A stretch of DNA of 64,000 bases. It comes from Mucinivorans hirudinis (GTDB lineage: Bacteria; Bacteroidota; Bacteroidia; Bacteroidales; Rikenellaceae). Below the pieces are notes generated by a model. That model worked only from the letters and a program-made list of their open reading frames with translations. It was not told the origin of the DNA and ran no database searches. How positions within the stretch are numbered: position 1 is the stretch's first letter; each line of letters opens with the position of its first letter. This document shows positions 1-7,875 of the stretch, one piece after another. The translations under genes were made by a program, and so were the position numbers. The stretch is from assembly GCA_000723505.1 (NCBI GenBank), contig HG934468.1, positions 62,001 through 126,000 on the forward strand. The letters are read 5' to 3'.

Positions 1-864
1 ATAGAGATGGCCATCGGCGGCAAGGCGGCAACTACCTTCTACGAAAACGAACGCACATTCGATGTGATGCTTCGCTATCAAAGGCGGTTCCGCGATAACG
101 AGCAGGCAATAGGCAACATCCTCATACCCACGATGGATGGCAAAGAGGTGCCTCTGAAAGAGATTGCTGATATTGAATTTGTTACCGGTACGGCATTTAT
201 CTATCGCGAGGGGAATAGTCGTTATGTGGGCATAGGTTTCTCTGTGCGTAATAGGGACTTAGGCTCCACAATAGAGGAGGCGCAAAAACTGGTAGGTGAA
301 AATATCACTCTCGACCCCGGCACAAAAATGGAGTGGGCTGGTGAGTTCGAGAGCCAACAGAGGGCAACTCGACGCCTTGCCGTGATAGTGCCTGCCGTAT
401 TGTGCCTGATAATAATGCTGCTCTATATGAGTTTCGGCACCGTCAAAGACACCCTCATTGCAGCCGGAACTATGCCCTACGCCTTTATCGGTGGCTTTAT
501 TTCGCTTTGGGCTACCGACACAATCTTTGGAATCTCTGCCGGAATAGGATTTATCATCCTCTTCGGAATAGTCTCCATAGACAGTATCTTGCTCATTGCC
601 AATATGAAAAGAATACTAAGGCAGACCCGCGACCTCGATGCTGCAATAAGCGGTGGTGTCTACCAGCGTGTCAGACCAGTGCTGATGATTGCCCTGATGG
701 GCGCAATGGGTTTATTGCCCGCTGCCCTATCCACTGGGATGGGGTCAGAGGTGCAGAAGCCATTGGCTGTTATGATTGTGGGGGGTATAATTATTTGTAT
801 GTTACTATCCTTCACCATCACACCACAACTATTCTATTATGCCTATCGCCGCAAAAAAATATAA
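1..864 (+). CDS. RND efflux transporter, C-terminal part (partial)
   Basis: The frame is open at the first base, so only the last ~287 residues are present. They cover the end of the second periplasmic porter region followed by the last transmembrane helices of an inner-membrane RND pump. The run of helices, the GFIILFGIVSIDSILL segment and the RVRPVLM segment match the C-terminal half of HME-type (CusA/CzcA-like) proton-driven pumps, which work with a periplasmic adaptor and an outer-membrane channel. Substrate cannot be told from this part. It ends with a basic tail (YRRKKI), as is usual. Family fairly sure; subfamily less so. Confidence 0.85.
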   Translation: MEMAIGGKAATTFYENERTFDVMLRYQRRFRDNEQAIGNILIPTMDGKEVPLKEIADIEFVTGTAFIYREGNSRYVGIGFSVRNRDLGSTIEEAQKLVGENITLDPGTKMEWAGEFESQQRATRRLAVIVPAVLCLIIMLLYMSFGTVKDTLIAAGTMPYAFIGGFISLWATDTIFGISAGIGFIILFGIVSIDSILLIANMKRILRQTRDLDAAISGGVYQRVRPVLMIALMGAMGLLPAALSTGMGSEVQKPLAVMIVGGIIICMLLSFTITPQLFYYAYRRKKI

Positions 865-1008
865 GTATAATAACTAAACCATTGATAATTAAAACTCTCA
901 CATAGGTCAGCTACGCTGCGCTTTTGAGAGGGTGATAAAATTCAATCTTGCAAATACTACTGACAAATAATTCCCTGTATAGGGGAGAACTTTGTGCTCG
1001 AACTTCCC

Positions 1009-1064
1009 AAGGGGGCTTCTAAAAATTCCAAAGTAACCAACGGCTAATTTTTAGAAGCTCCCTT
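1009..1064. repeat. 56-bp near-perfect palindrome, IS5-end-like
   Basis: Two 19-bp arms (AAGGGGGCTTCTAAAAATT at 1009-1027 and its complement at 1046-1064, one mismatch) flank an 18-bp loop. The arm resembles the right terminal repeat of the IS5-type element near 16730-16750. It may be a minimal MITE or a folded RNA/terminator downstream of the RND gene. The rest of the 865-1145 interval shows nothing else I can name apart from the promoter at 1128. Confidence 0.6.
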
Positions 1065-1127
1065 AATTTGCATAATCATAGCGGTCGCCGTTTTGATGGG
1101 CGATGTCTATTTTATCGAAAAAAGTAT

Positions 1128-1135
1128 TAACTTTG
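1128..1135 (+). promoter_or_regulatory. Bacteroidetes -7 box (TAACTTTG)
   Basis: TAACTTTG fits the Bacteroidetes TAnnTTTG -7 consensus; a good -33 TTG is not obvious. It lies about 23 bp before ATG 1158, which favours that start over the TTG at 1146. Confidence 0.45.
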
Positions 1136-1157
1136 GGAAATATTTTTGAAAAACTGT

Positions 1158-1502
1158 ATGCAGAGATTTTTCGCCTTTTTCCTCTCTATGGTCATTGCGG
1201 CGGGAGCATCGTATTTGCTTTCACTGCTAGGTGTCAATAAGATAGTAGCATGGTTGGTGCTGCTCAATATGACTACGATGGTCTGTTTTGCAATCTATCG
1301 CAAAACCCTCAAACCGGCAATCGTGCTACTTGGTGCACTGCTTGGGATTATTGTGGTACACGCCTTCTGGCACTTCCACGGAGGCGGAAGTTTTGATGGC
1401 TTTTTGACGAAATTTACGCACGAAACAGCCCTACTATACTCTATTATCGGTAGCATCACGGGATATGCAACCTATAAAATTCAGTTGCTCCTCAAGGCAT
1501 AG
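1158..1502 (+). CDS. Small four-helix membrane protein, unknown function
   Basis: About 114 residues, largely hydrophobic, with probably four transmembrane helices and a short polar loop rich in His and Gly (HAFWHFHGGG) between helices 3 and 4. I do not recognise the family. The frame could also begin at TTG 1146, but ATG 1158 sits at a better distance from the -7 box at 1128. It converges on hydE and the two 3' ends overlap by 22 bp. Confidence 0.6.
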   Translation: MQRFFAFFLSMVIAAGASYLLSLLGVNKIVAWLVLLNMTTMVCFAIYRKTLKPAIVLLGALLGIIVVHAFWHFHGGGSFDGFLTKFTHETALLYSIIGSITGYATYKIQLLLKA

Positions 1503-2479
1503 TGGCGCGAGTCGCCCCATTCGTTGTAGGCAACATCGAAACCGCTGAGGTCAATATCCGAAAGGGGCTTATTGTTGTACAGCTTATAATTAGCACGCAG
1601 AAATGAGGGGGTAATGTTGGGCATAATAATATTCGCGCCCGCGGCGATGCCCATTTCGCGCCCAAGCGGATTGATGGCTTGCAGGGCGGTTGTGGAGGCA
1701 ATATTAATGGTGGGCATCAGTAATCTCAATAGAGATATCATCCTAAGGGCTAGACGAAACCGCTCCTCTAACGGAGTTTGTGATTTACCCAATGGCGCAT
1801 CCGGATGCTCGATATATGGACCCATTCCGCACATATCAACATCAAAGTTTTTGAGAAATAGCAAATCATCTGCTAAACTTTCCGTAGTTTGTTCGGGTAG
1901 ACCTATCATTACACCCGTTCCTACCTGATAACCAATCTCTTTTAAGCTACTCAAGCACCCCAACCTCGTAGCAAAACTATGGTCTTCCGGATGAATCCGT
2001 TTATAGACATCTTCGCTACTACTCTCAATACGAAGCAGATAACGGTGTGCACCCGCTGCAAACCATTTTTCATAAGTTGCCTCACTCTGTTCGCCCAGAG
2101 AGAGTGTTATCCCCAATTTACCTTGTGAAAGTTCTTTTATTTCCGATAATAAATCTGTTACAAAATCAGTAAACCTATTAGATTGTTGTTCGCCTGCCTG
2201 CAAAACGACCGAGCCATACCCGTGCTCTAGAGCATATTTTGCGGCGGTGACAACCTGCTCCTTTGTAAGTTCGTATCGCTCAACATTGTGATTGTCACAT
2301 CGTATACCACAATAAAAGCAGTTTTTACGGCATCTATTCGAGAGTTCAATCAGTCCTCTCAAATACACCTTATCCCCAATAGTTTGATTGCGCAATCTGA
2401 GCGCCTCACCAAATAGCCAATCATCCGCCGTGCCATCTAAAAGGCTGATTATCTTATCTTTATCCATTAGAAACCGCAT
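1481..2479 (-). CDS. hydE: [FeFe]-hydrogenase maturase HydE (radical SAM)
   Basis: A 332-residue radical SAM enzyme. The cluster motif Cys-x3-Cys-x2-Cys is seen at about residues 50-57 (CRKNCFYC), and the downstream MIGLPEQT and ATTALQAI segments are typical of HydE, which acts in assembling the H-cluster of [FeFe]-hydrogenase. HydF, HydG and the hydrogenase itself are not in this window. It is the last gene of the minus-strand operon and overlaps the end of the LolC/E-type gene, so translation is probably coupled; a start at Met5 (2467) is equally possible. Length is normal for the family. Confidence 0.88.
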   Translation of the reverse strand: MRFLMDKDKIISLLDGTADDWLFGEALRLRNQTIGDKVYLRGLIELSNRCRKNCFYCGIRCDNHNVERYELTKEQVVTAAKYALEHGYGSVVLQAGEQQSNRFTDFVTDLLSEIKELSQGKLGITLSLGEQSEATYEKWFAAGAHRYLLRIESSSEDVYKRIHPEDHSFATRLGCLSSLKEIGYQVGTGVMIGLPEQTTESLADDLLFLKNFDVDMCGMGPYIEHPDAPLGKSQTPLEERFRLALRMISLLRLLMPTINIASTTALQAINPLGREMGIAAGANIIMPNITPSFLRANYKLYNNKPLSDIDLSGFDVAYNEWGDSRHYALRSN

Positions 2480-3659
2480 ATTGCGTTGTTAATCTGCAAA
2501 TTAAATATCCAACCAACCCCACACTAGAAATGGTCAATACCGTATCCCACAATGAGACTCTAACGGGATAAGCCATTGTCATAGAGAAACTTCCCCCCAT
2601 CTGCACCACGCCGTAATGTTGCTGCACAAGCGAAAAGCCCACGCCAAGCAACACACCCACCACTATGCCACCCACGACTATTATAACTCCCTGTAAAAGA
2701 AAAATTTTGCGCACAAATACCGATGTTGCGCCCATCACAAAGAGTGTCTGAATCTGCGCCTGCTTATCTGCAACAAGCATTACAATGTTTCCCGCCAAGC
2801 TGAGTGATGCTATCAAAAGAACCATTAAAAGCAGAAGATATATAATCCATTTTTCTTGATTTATAGAGCGATACAATGACTCTTTCTGCTGGTAGCGCGT
2901 CTGCACACGGTAATTGTCTCCAATTTTTGCGGCAATCTGGGCAGCTACTTCATCCTGCGTAAAGCCCTCTTTCAGGGATATCTCAAGCGAAGAGACCTTT
3001 TTACCGACCCCTAGCAGACTTTGAGTAAAAGCAATCGGAGCAAGGATATAGCGGCTATCAATTTGCTCATCGTTTGCAAAAACGCCTACAGGTATGATTG
3101 TCTGCATATTAAAAGTGGGCACGGGAATCAGCGACATAATACCCACATCGGGCATAATCGAATAAACATCAAGCTGTTGAATCAGAGAAGTGTTAATTCC
3201 AAGATTATAGGCAATACCCCGCCCCACTACCGCCTGCTGTAAGTCTCCACGAGTCATCTCATACTTCCCATTGACTATAAGGTTCTTAATTGGCACTACT
3301 TCCCCGAAAACAGAGTCCACCCCTTTAATCACAGCAAGATGCTCTCGCTCGCCAAGTTTCAGTAAAACACTCTGCTCCAGATTTTTGCTAATTTTATCTA
3401 CACCTTCGACATCCACCAAGAATGGATCGAAGTATTGCCCCTCGACGATGGTTATTCTGATTGGTGAATCGAATGCCGTATACATCCCTTCGATGGTGTC
3501 ACTAAGCCCGTTATGCAACGACAAAATCACCACCAGCGCCGCCGTAGGTATGGCGACAGCCACAAAAGCAACCCACGAAATTAGGTTGATTACCGAGTGC
3601 GATTTGGGGCTGCGTAGGTAGCGCAGGGCTATAAAAAGGTGGCGGGAGGGGTGGGACAT
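2460..3659 (-). CDS. LolC/LolE-type ABC permease (FtsX domain)
   Basis: About 399 residues from Met at 3659 (or 410 from 3692). There is an N-terminal membrane helix after the LFIALRYLRSPKSH motif, a long periplasmic domain, then three C-terminal helices. This is the layout of the permease of the Lol lipoprotein-release ABC transporter. The start at 3659 is preferred because relatives begin close to the FIARRYL-type motif. It overlaps the upstream nuclease gene by about 150 bp in another frame and hydE downstream by 20 bp. The ATPase partner LolD is not in the window. Confidence 0.82.
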   Translation of the reverse strand: MSHPSRHLFIALRYLRSPKSHSVINLISWVAFVAVAIPTAALVVILSLHNGLSDTIEGMYTAFDSPIRITIVEGQYFDPFLVDVEGVDKISKNLEQSVLLKLGEREHLAVIKGVDSVFGEVVPIKNLIVNGKYEMTRGDLQQAVVGRGIAYNLGINTSLIQQLDVYSIMPDVGIMSLIPVPTFNMQTIIPVGVFANDEQIDSRYILAPIAFTQSLLGVGKKVSSLEISLKEGFTQDEVAAQIAAKIGDNYRVQTRYQQKESLYRSINQEKWIIYLLLLMVLLIASLSLAGNIVMLVADKQAQIQTLFVMGATSVFVRKIFLLQGVIIVVGGIVVGVLLGVGFSLVQQHYGVVQMGGSFSMTMAYPVRVSLWDTVLTISSVGLVGYLICRLTTQYAVSNG

Positions 3660-4464
3660 CTGAGGGGCTTTTGGGGCTTTTAGGTCGTTCATGGGAAATT
3701 TCTATGTAGACGGGTAGGTGGTCAGAGGGAGTATTCTTGGCGGGGTAGCCTCTGAAACGTCCTGTCTGCGTGATTAAGTATGGCTTTGCAAAAATTTTTG
3801 CATCTTCGCTAGTCAATCCACGACTTACCAATATTTGGTCATACATCTGCCAAATATCACGGTAGGCATAACTCCCTTTGCCTTTTTTATATGGTTGATA
3901 GGAAGCATTATATAGAGCAGAGACAAGGTTCTGTGTCGGATTGGTATTGAAGTCTCCGCACACCACAACGTTGCGCGCCGTTCGGGCAATAGAGTCAATT
4001 TGATTAAGAATCATATTGCGCTGCTTTCTGATTAACAGTGAGTTATCTCGTCGGGATGGCAAATGCACCACCACGAATTTATAATGCTCCTCATAAAGCT
4101 CTGCCTCCACCACAAGAATATCACGTGTGGGCAATCCTCCTGCTGCAGTTATGGTATTGGAGTTTAACACCTTAACCAGTGAATCCCGGTAAATCAACGC
4201 AACATCATAACCACGTGAATCGGGCGAATTATAGTGCACGCAATCATATCCCACGAGTAAAATATTCTCTAAATCTGAACGATTCTGCACCTCGCACACC
4301 CCCATAACCACAGGTTGCAATTCGCCTATGGTGCGCCTAATCGCCTCGCTCTTAGATGGTGGAGACAATCGGCTCAGATTTTCAACGTTCCAAAAAGCAA
4401 CTTTTATAAAACTCTGAGCCGTTGCCGCCTCCACAATGAAGATTATCAGTAAGATAAACCTCAT
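3511..4464 (-). CDS. Endonuclease/exonuclease/phosphatase (EEP) family protein
   Basis: 317 residues with a probable N-terminal signal peptide (residues ~1-16), so likely exported. EEP-fold motifs are visible in order: FWNVENL, GVCEVQN (metal-binding Glu), VVVHLPSR, VVCGDFNTNP and SDHLPVYI (catalytic His near residue 257). Family members cleave nucleic acids or phosphoesters with Mg2+; the substrate here is unknown. Its ATG overlaps the ettA stop (ATGA). After SDHLPVYI, where relatives normally end, the frame runs on about 55 more residues rich in Pro and Ser, reading through the start of the next gene in another frame. This looks like loss of the original stop codon. Confidence 0.8.
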   Translation of the reverse strand: MRFILLIIFIVEAATAQSFIKVAFWNVENLSRLSPPSKSEAIRRTIGELQPVVMGVCEVQNRSDLENILLVGYDCVHYNSPDSRGYDVALIYRDSLVKVLNSNTITAAGGLPTRDILVVEAELYEEHYKFVVVHLPSRRDNSLLIRKQRNMILNQIDSIARTARNVVVCGDFNTNPTQNLVSALYNASYQPYKKGKGSYAYRDIWQMYDQILVSRGLTSEDAKIFAKPYLITQTGRFRGYPAKNTPSDHLPVYIEISHERPKSPKSPSDVPPLPPPFYSPALPTQPQIALGNQPNFVGCFCGCRHTYGGAGGDFVVA

Positions 4465-6143
4465 CCAACGAGTTTTTTGTATTTCACTCGTTTAGGCTCG
4501 GTATACCCCTCTTGTTTGCGTTTATGTTCCTCATATTCAGAGTATCCACCCTCGAAGAAGACCACCCGTGAGTCGCCCTCGAAGGCGAGAATGTGCGTGG
4601 CGATACGGTCTAAGAACCAGCGGTCGTGAGAAATTACTACGGCACACCCTGCAAAATTCTCGAGACCCTCCTCCAAAGCACGCAACGTATTGACATCTAT
4701 ATCATTGGTAGGCTCATCCAGCAGCAATACATTTCCCTCCTCTTTCAGAGCAAGCGCCAAGTGGAGGCGGTTGCGCTCACCACCCGACAGTACACCGCAC
4801 TTCTTCTCTTGGTCTGCACCCGTGAAGTTGAAGCGCGAGCAGTAACCGCGTGCATTGACCTGCCGTCCTCCCAAAACCACAAACTCCGAGTTCTCCGAAA
4901 CCACCTCATAGACAGATTTTTCGGGGTCAATAGACTTATGTTGTTGGTCTACATAAGCCAGCTTCACTGTCTCGCCAACCTTAAACTCACCGGCACTGGG
5001 CGTTTCCAACCCCATAATCATACGAAAGAGCGTCGTTTTGCCCGTACCATTTGCCCCAATCACACCCACAATGCCAGCAGGGGGCAGCGTAAATTCCAAA
5101 TCTTCATAGAGTACCCTCTCCCCGAAAGCCTTTGTAACTTTGTGAGCCTCAATCACAACATTACCCAAACGAGGTCCATTGGGAATGAAAATTTCTAATT
5201 TTTCCTCCTTCTGTTTCACATCCTCGTTCATCATACGGTCATAGGCTGCCAAACGCGCCTTGCCCTTCGCCTGCCGCCCCTTAACGCCCATCCGCACCCA
5301 TTCCAACTCGCGTTCGAGGTATTTGCGGCGTTTACTCTCTGTCTTCTCCTCCTGCGCCAAGCGAGCGGACTTTTGCTCCAACCAACTCGTGTAGTTACCC
5401 TTCCAGGGGATACCCTCGCCACGGTCAAGCTCAAGAATCCAACCCGCAACATTATCAAGGAAGTAACGGTCGTGAGTTACGGCAATCACCGTCCCCTTGT
5501 ACTGAGCAAGGTGTTGCTCGAGCCAGTCGATAGACTCGGCATCAAGGTGGTTGGTGGGTTCGTCAAGCAGCAACACATCAGGACTTTGCAGCAACAATCT
5601 ACACAAAGCCACCCGCCTGCGCTCACCACCCGAAAGCACCCCGATAAGCGCATCAGGGTCGGGACAACGAAGCGCATCCATCGCACGCTCCAACTTCGCA
5701 TCCAGCTCCCAACCACTGACGTTATCAATCAGTTCCGTCAGCTCTCCCTGTCGTGCAATGAGATTGTTCATCTCATCGTCCGACATCTCTTCCATAAACC
5801 TCAAATTAATCTGTTCGTACTCTTTGAGCAGCGCAACCACATCTGCACAACCCTCTTCTACAATCTCGCGCACCGTCTTTGTGTTGTCTAAATGAGGCTC
5901 TTGCTCGAGGTAACCAACCGAATATCCGGCAGAAAACACCACATCACCCACATAGCTCTTCTCTATGCCGGCAATGATTTTCATCAGCGTCGATTTACCC
6001 GAACCGTTAAGACCGATAATGCCAATCTTCGCCCCGTAAAAGAAGGAGAGATAGATATTGTTAAGAATCTTTTTGTTGTTGTTAGGCAGGATTTTACTAA
6101 CTCCCACCATCGAAAAAATAATTTTGTTCTCTTCCGTAGCCAT
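4461..6143 (-). CDS. ettA: ABC-F translation factor EttA
   Basis: 560 residues with two ATPase domains and no membrane helices. The first Walker A (GLNGSGKST, 44-52), signature (LSGGERRR, from 170) and Walker B (LLLDEPTNHLD) are followed by the charged P-site-interaction linker (VRMGVKGRQAKGKARL), a second Walker A (GANGTGKTT) and a second LSGGE and LLLDEPTNDID. The linker sequence distinguishes EttA from other ABC-F proteins. EttA binds the ribosomal E site and tunes the first translocation to energy state. It lies 11 bp after the antiporter gene and overlaps the nuclease gene by 4 bp. Confidence 0.95.
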   Translation of the reverse strand: MATEENKIIFSMVGVSKILPNNNKKILNNIYLSFFYGAKIGIIGLNGSGKSTLMKIIAGIEKSYVGDVVFSAGYSVGYLEQEPHLDNTKTVREIVEEGCADVVALLKEYEQINLRFMEEMSDDEMNNLIARQGELTELIDNVSGWELDAKLERAMDALRCPDPDALIGVLSGGERRRVALCRLLLQSPDVLLLDEPTNHLDAESIDWLEQHLAQYKGTVIAVTHDRYFLDNVAGWILELDRGEGIPWKGNYTSWLEQKSARLAQEEKTESKRRKYLERELEWVRMGVKGRQAKGKARLAAYDRMMNEDVKQKEEKLEIFIPNGPRLGNVVIEAHKVTKAFGERVLYEDLEFTLPPAGIVGVIGANGTGKTTLFRMIMGLETPSAGEFKVGETVKLAYVDQQHKSIDPEKSVYEVVSENSEFVVLGGRQVNARGYCSRFNFTGADQEKKCGVLSGGERNRLHLALALKEEGNVLLLDEPTNDIDVNTLRALEEGLENFAGCAVVISHDRWFLDRIATHILAFEGDSRVVFFEGGYSEYEEHKRKQEGYTEPKRVKYKKLVG

Positions 6144-6154
6144 TATTTAATAGT

Positions 6155-7639
6155 TTAATTATTTACCCCTAACATTTTATAAACCTGTTCCGTATGTTGT
6201 TCTTGCTGTGCCACCAACAACAACTTGTCTCCCTTGAGGATTTCCATCTGTCCATTGGGCACAATATATTCACCATCTCGCTTAATCATCACAACGAGTG
6301 TTTGCTCGGGCAGCGGAATTTTCTCTAAAGTATGACCGTGTGACAAAAGATTTTCATTTACAGATATTTCGCTTATCTGGGCATCAATATGTTCGTGCAG
6401 CGTCATTCCAAACTCGTCTTCTTGCGATGGTTTATCATCGACCAATCCTAAGAGTTTTGCAGCAGAAGCTACCGTAGTTCCCTGAAAAACGAGCGAAAGA
6501 ATGGTTATAAAAAATACAATGTTAAATATTTTTTGCGAATCCTCAATACCCGCTATCACTGGGTAGGTGGCGAAAATGATAGGTGCTGCTCCTCGCAGCC
6601 CCACCCACGAGAGGTAAAACTTCGAACGAAGATTCATCTTGCGAAATGGCAGCAGACTCAAAAAGACAGCCGCAGGTCGTGCTGCAAAGAGCATAAAAAG
6701 GGCTATTAGTAGGGCGGGAATGATAATATCTACCAACTCGTGCGGATTGACCAACAACCCCAGCGTGAGGAACATAATAATCTGGAACAACCACGCAAAG
6801 CCATCGAAAAAGGTTGTGATGTTACGCATAGAGTGAATCTTGGCATTTCCCACAATTATCCCGCCAAGGTAGACTGCCAAATATCCGTTACCGTTTAATA
6901 AAACTGTAAACGAATATGTAAAAAAGATAAAGGCAAGTAACAGCAGAGGGTAGAGCGAAATATTGGAAACCTTGATTTTGTTGAGCGTAATCACCGCCAA
7001 CTGCCCCAGCACAAAACCGCAAATCAGCCCCACGCAAAATTGCATCACAAAGTCTATTACAATATCCGAGGCGCTCATCCCGCTGCTGGAAATCACCTGA
7101 ATCAGAACCACGGTAAGCATAAACGCCATCGGGTCGTTGCTGCCGCTCTCGAGTTCGAGCATCGGGCGCAGGTTGTGCTTTAAGTTCAGTCTCTTTTCGC
7201 GAAGAATGGCAAAAACCGACGCCGAGTCTGTGGAAGACATAACTGCCGCCGCCAAGAACGAAACCATCAGTGGAAAGGTGAGCGAATCGCAAATGGAATT
7301 GGTAATCCAAAATATAAAAAGTCCTGTGAGGAATGTTGTTGCAATCACCCCGACAGTCGACAGTGCTATTCCCTGCCAGAGCACGGGACGAATTTCGCGA
7401 ATCTTGGTATCCATCCCTCCCGAAAACAAGATAATGCTCATTGCCGTCATCCCCACAAATTGCGCTACCTCCTCGTTATAGAATTGAATACCAAGACCAT
7501 CACTCCCAAAGAGCATCCCTACTATCAGAAACATCAACAGCACAGGTACGCCAAAACGCGAGCCCGCCTTGCCAAAAACAATGCTCACAAAGAGCAATAT
7601 TCCTACAATAAATAGTATTCCTTCGGCTAATGAAAACAT
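6155..7639 (-). CDS. K+/H+ antiporter, CPA1/NhaP2 type with RCK_C domain
   Basis: 494 residues. Roughly residues 1-395 form 12 or so transmembrane helices of a cation/proton antiporter; the LESGSNDPMAF segment carries the conserved ion-site Asn-Asp pair. Residues ~405-494 form a cytoplasmic TrkA-C/RCK_C regulatory domain (ending VAQQEQHTEQVYKML). This arrangement is that of NhaP2/CvrA-type K+ efflux systems, involved in pH and volume control in the inner membrane. It shares an operon with ettA (11-bp gap). Confidence 0.88.
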   Translation of the reverse strand: MFSLAEGILFIVGILLFVSIVFGKAGSRFGVPVLLMFLIVGMLFGSDGLGIQFYNEEVAQFVGMTAMSIILFSGGMDTKIREIRPVLWQGIALSTVGVIATTFLTGLFIFWITNSICDSLTFPLMVSFLAAAVMSSTDSASVFAILREKRLNLKHNLRPMLELESGSNDPMAFMLTVVLIQVISSSGMSASDIVIDFVMQFCVGLICGFVLGQLAVITLNKIKVSNISLYPLLLLAFIFFTYSFTVLLNGNGYLAVYLGGIIVGNAKIHSMRNITTFFDGFAWLFQIIMFLTLGLLVNPHELVDIIIPALLIALFMLFAARPAAVFLSLLPFRKMNLRSKFYLSWVGLRGAAPIIFATYPVIAGIEDSQKIFNIVFFITILSLVFQGTTVASAAKLLGLVDDKPSQEDEFGMTLHEHIDAQISEISVNENLLSHGHTLEKIPLPEQTLVVMIKRDGEYIVPNGQMEILKGDKLLLVAQQEQHTEQVYKMLGVNN

Positions 7640-7875
7640 ATATTTTGATTACTCAGTTGAGCAAAGATAATGAAAATCACAGAACTAACAAAAAAGTATC
7701 CGACCTCTATGGCTGAGAGTACGATAAAATTTCCCCTAGAAGGGGTCTTGAATTTTAGCGTAGACTTCATCCACGCCGACATCGCCACAGCCACCCCCAC
7801 ACCAAACCACAACGGCAGCACGAAATAATAGAAAAACTTTCCATATCTTAATTCTTTTTTATGGTTAATACTCAA
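7627..7875 (-). CDS. Small two-helix membrane protein (TTG start)
   Basis: The space between the kinase and antiporter genes encodes an 82-residue hydrophobic product with two likely transmembrane helices (FVLPLWFGVGVAVAMSAW and a second one near the end). A TTG at 7875 overlaps the kinase stop and a 13-bp overlap leads into the antiporter gene, which suits coupled translation. The same frame extends further upstream inside the kinase gene, but that part is not protein-like. No family recognised; moderate doubt that it is expressed. Confidence 0.4.
   Translation of the reverse strand: MSINHKKELRYGKFFYYFVLPLWFGVGVAVAMSAWMKSTLKFKTPSRGNFIVLSAIEVGYFFVSSVIFIIFAQLSNQNICFH

Noticed and set aside
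402-905. 167-codon frame overlapping the RND gene
   Set aside because: Out-of-frame shadow of the RND C-terminus, with no protein-like pattern and many Cys/His/Arg residues.
4626-5198. 190-codon plus-strand frame opposite ettA
   Set aside because: Antisense shadow of a strongly supported ABC-F gene; no start signal or domain.
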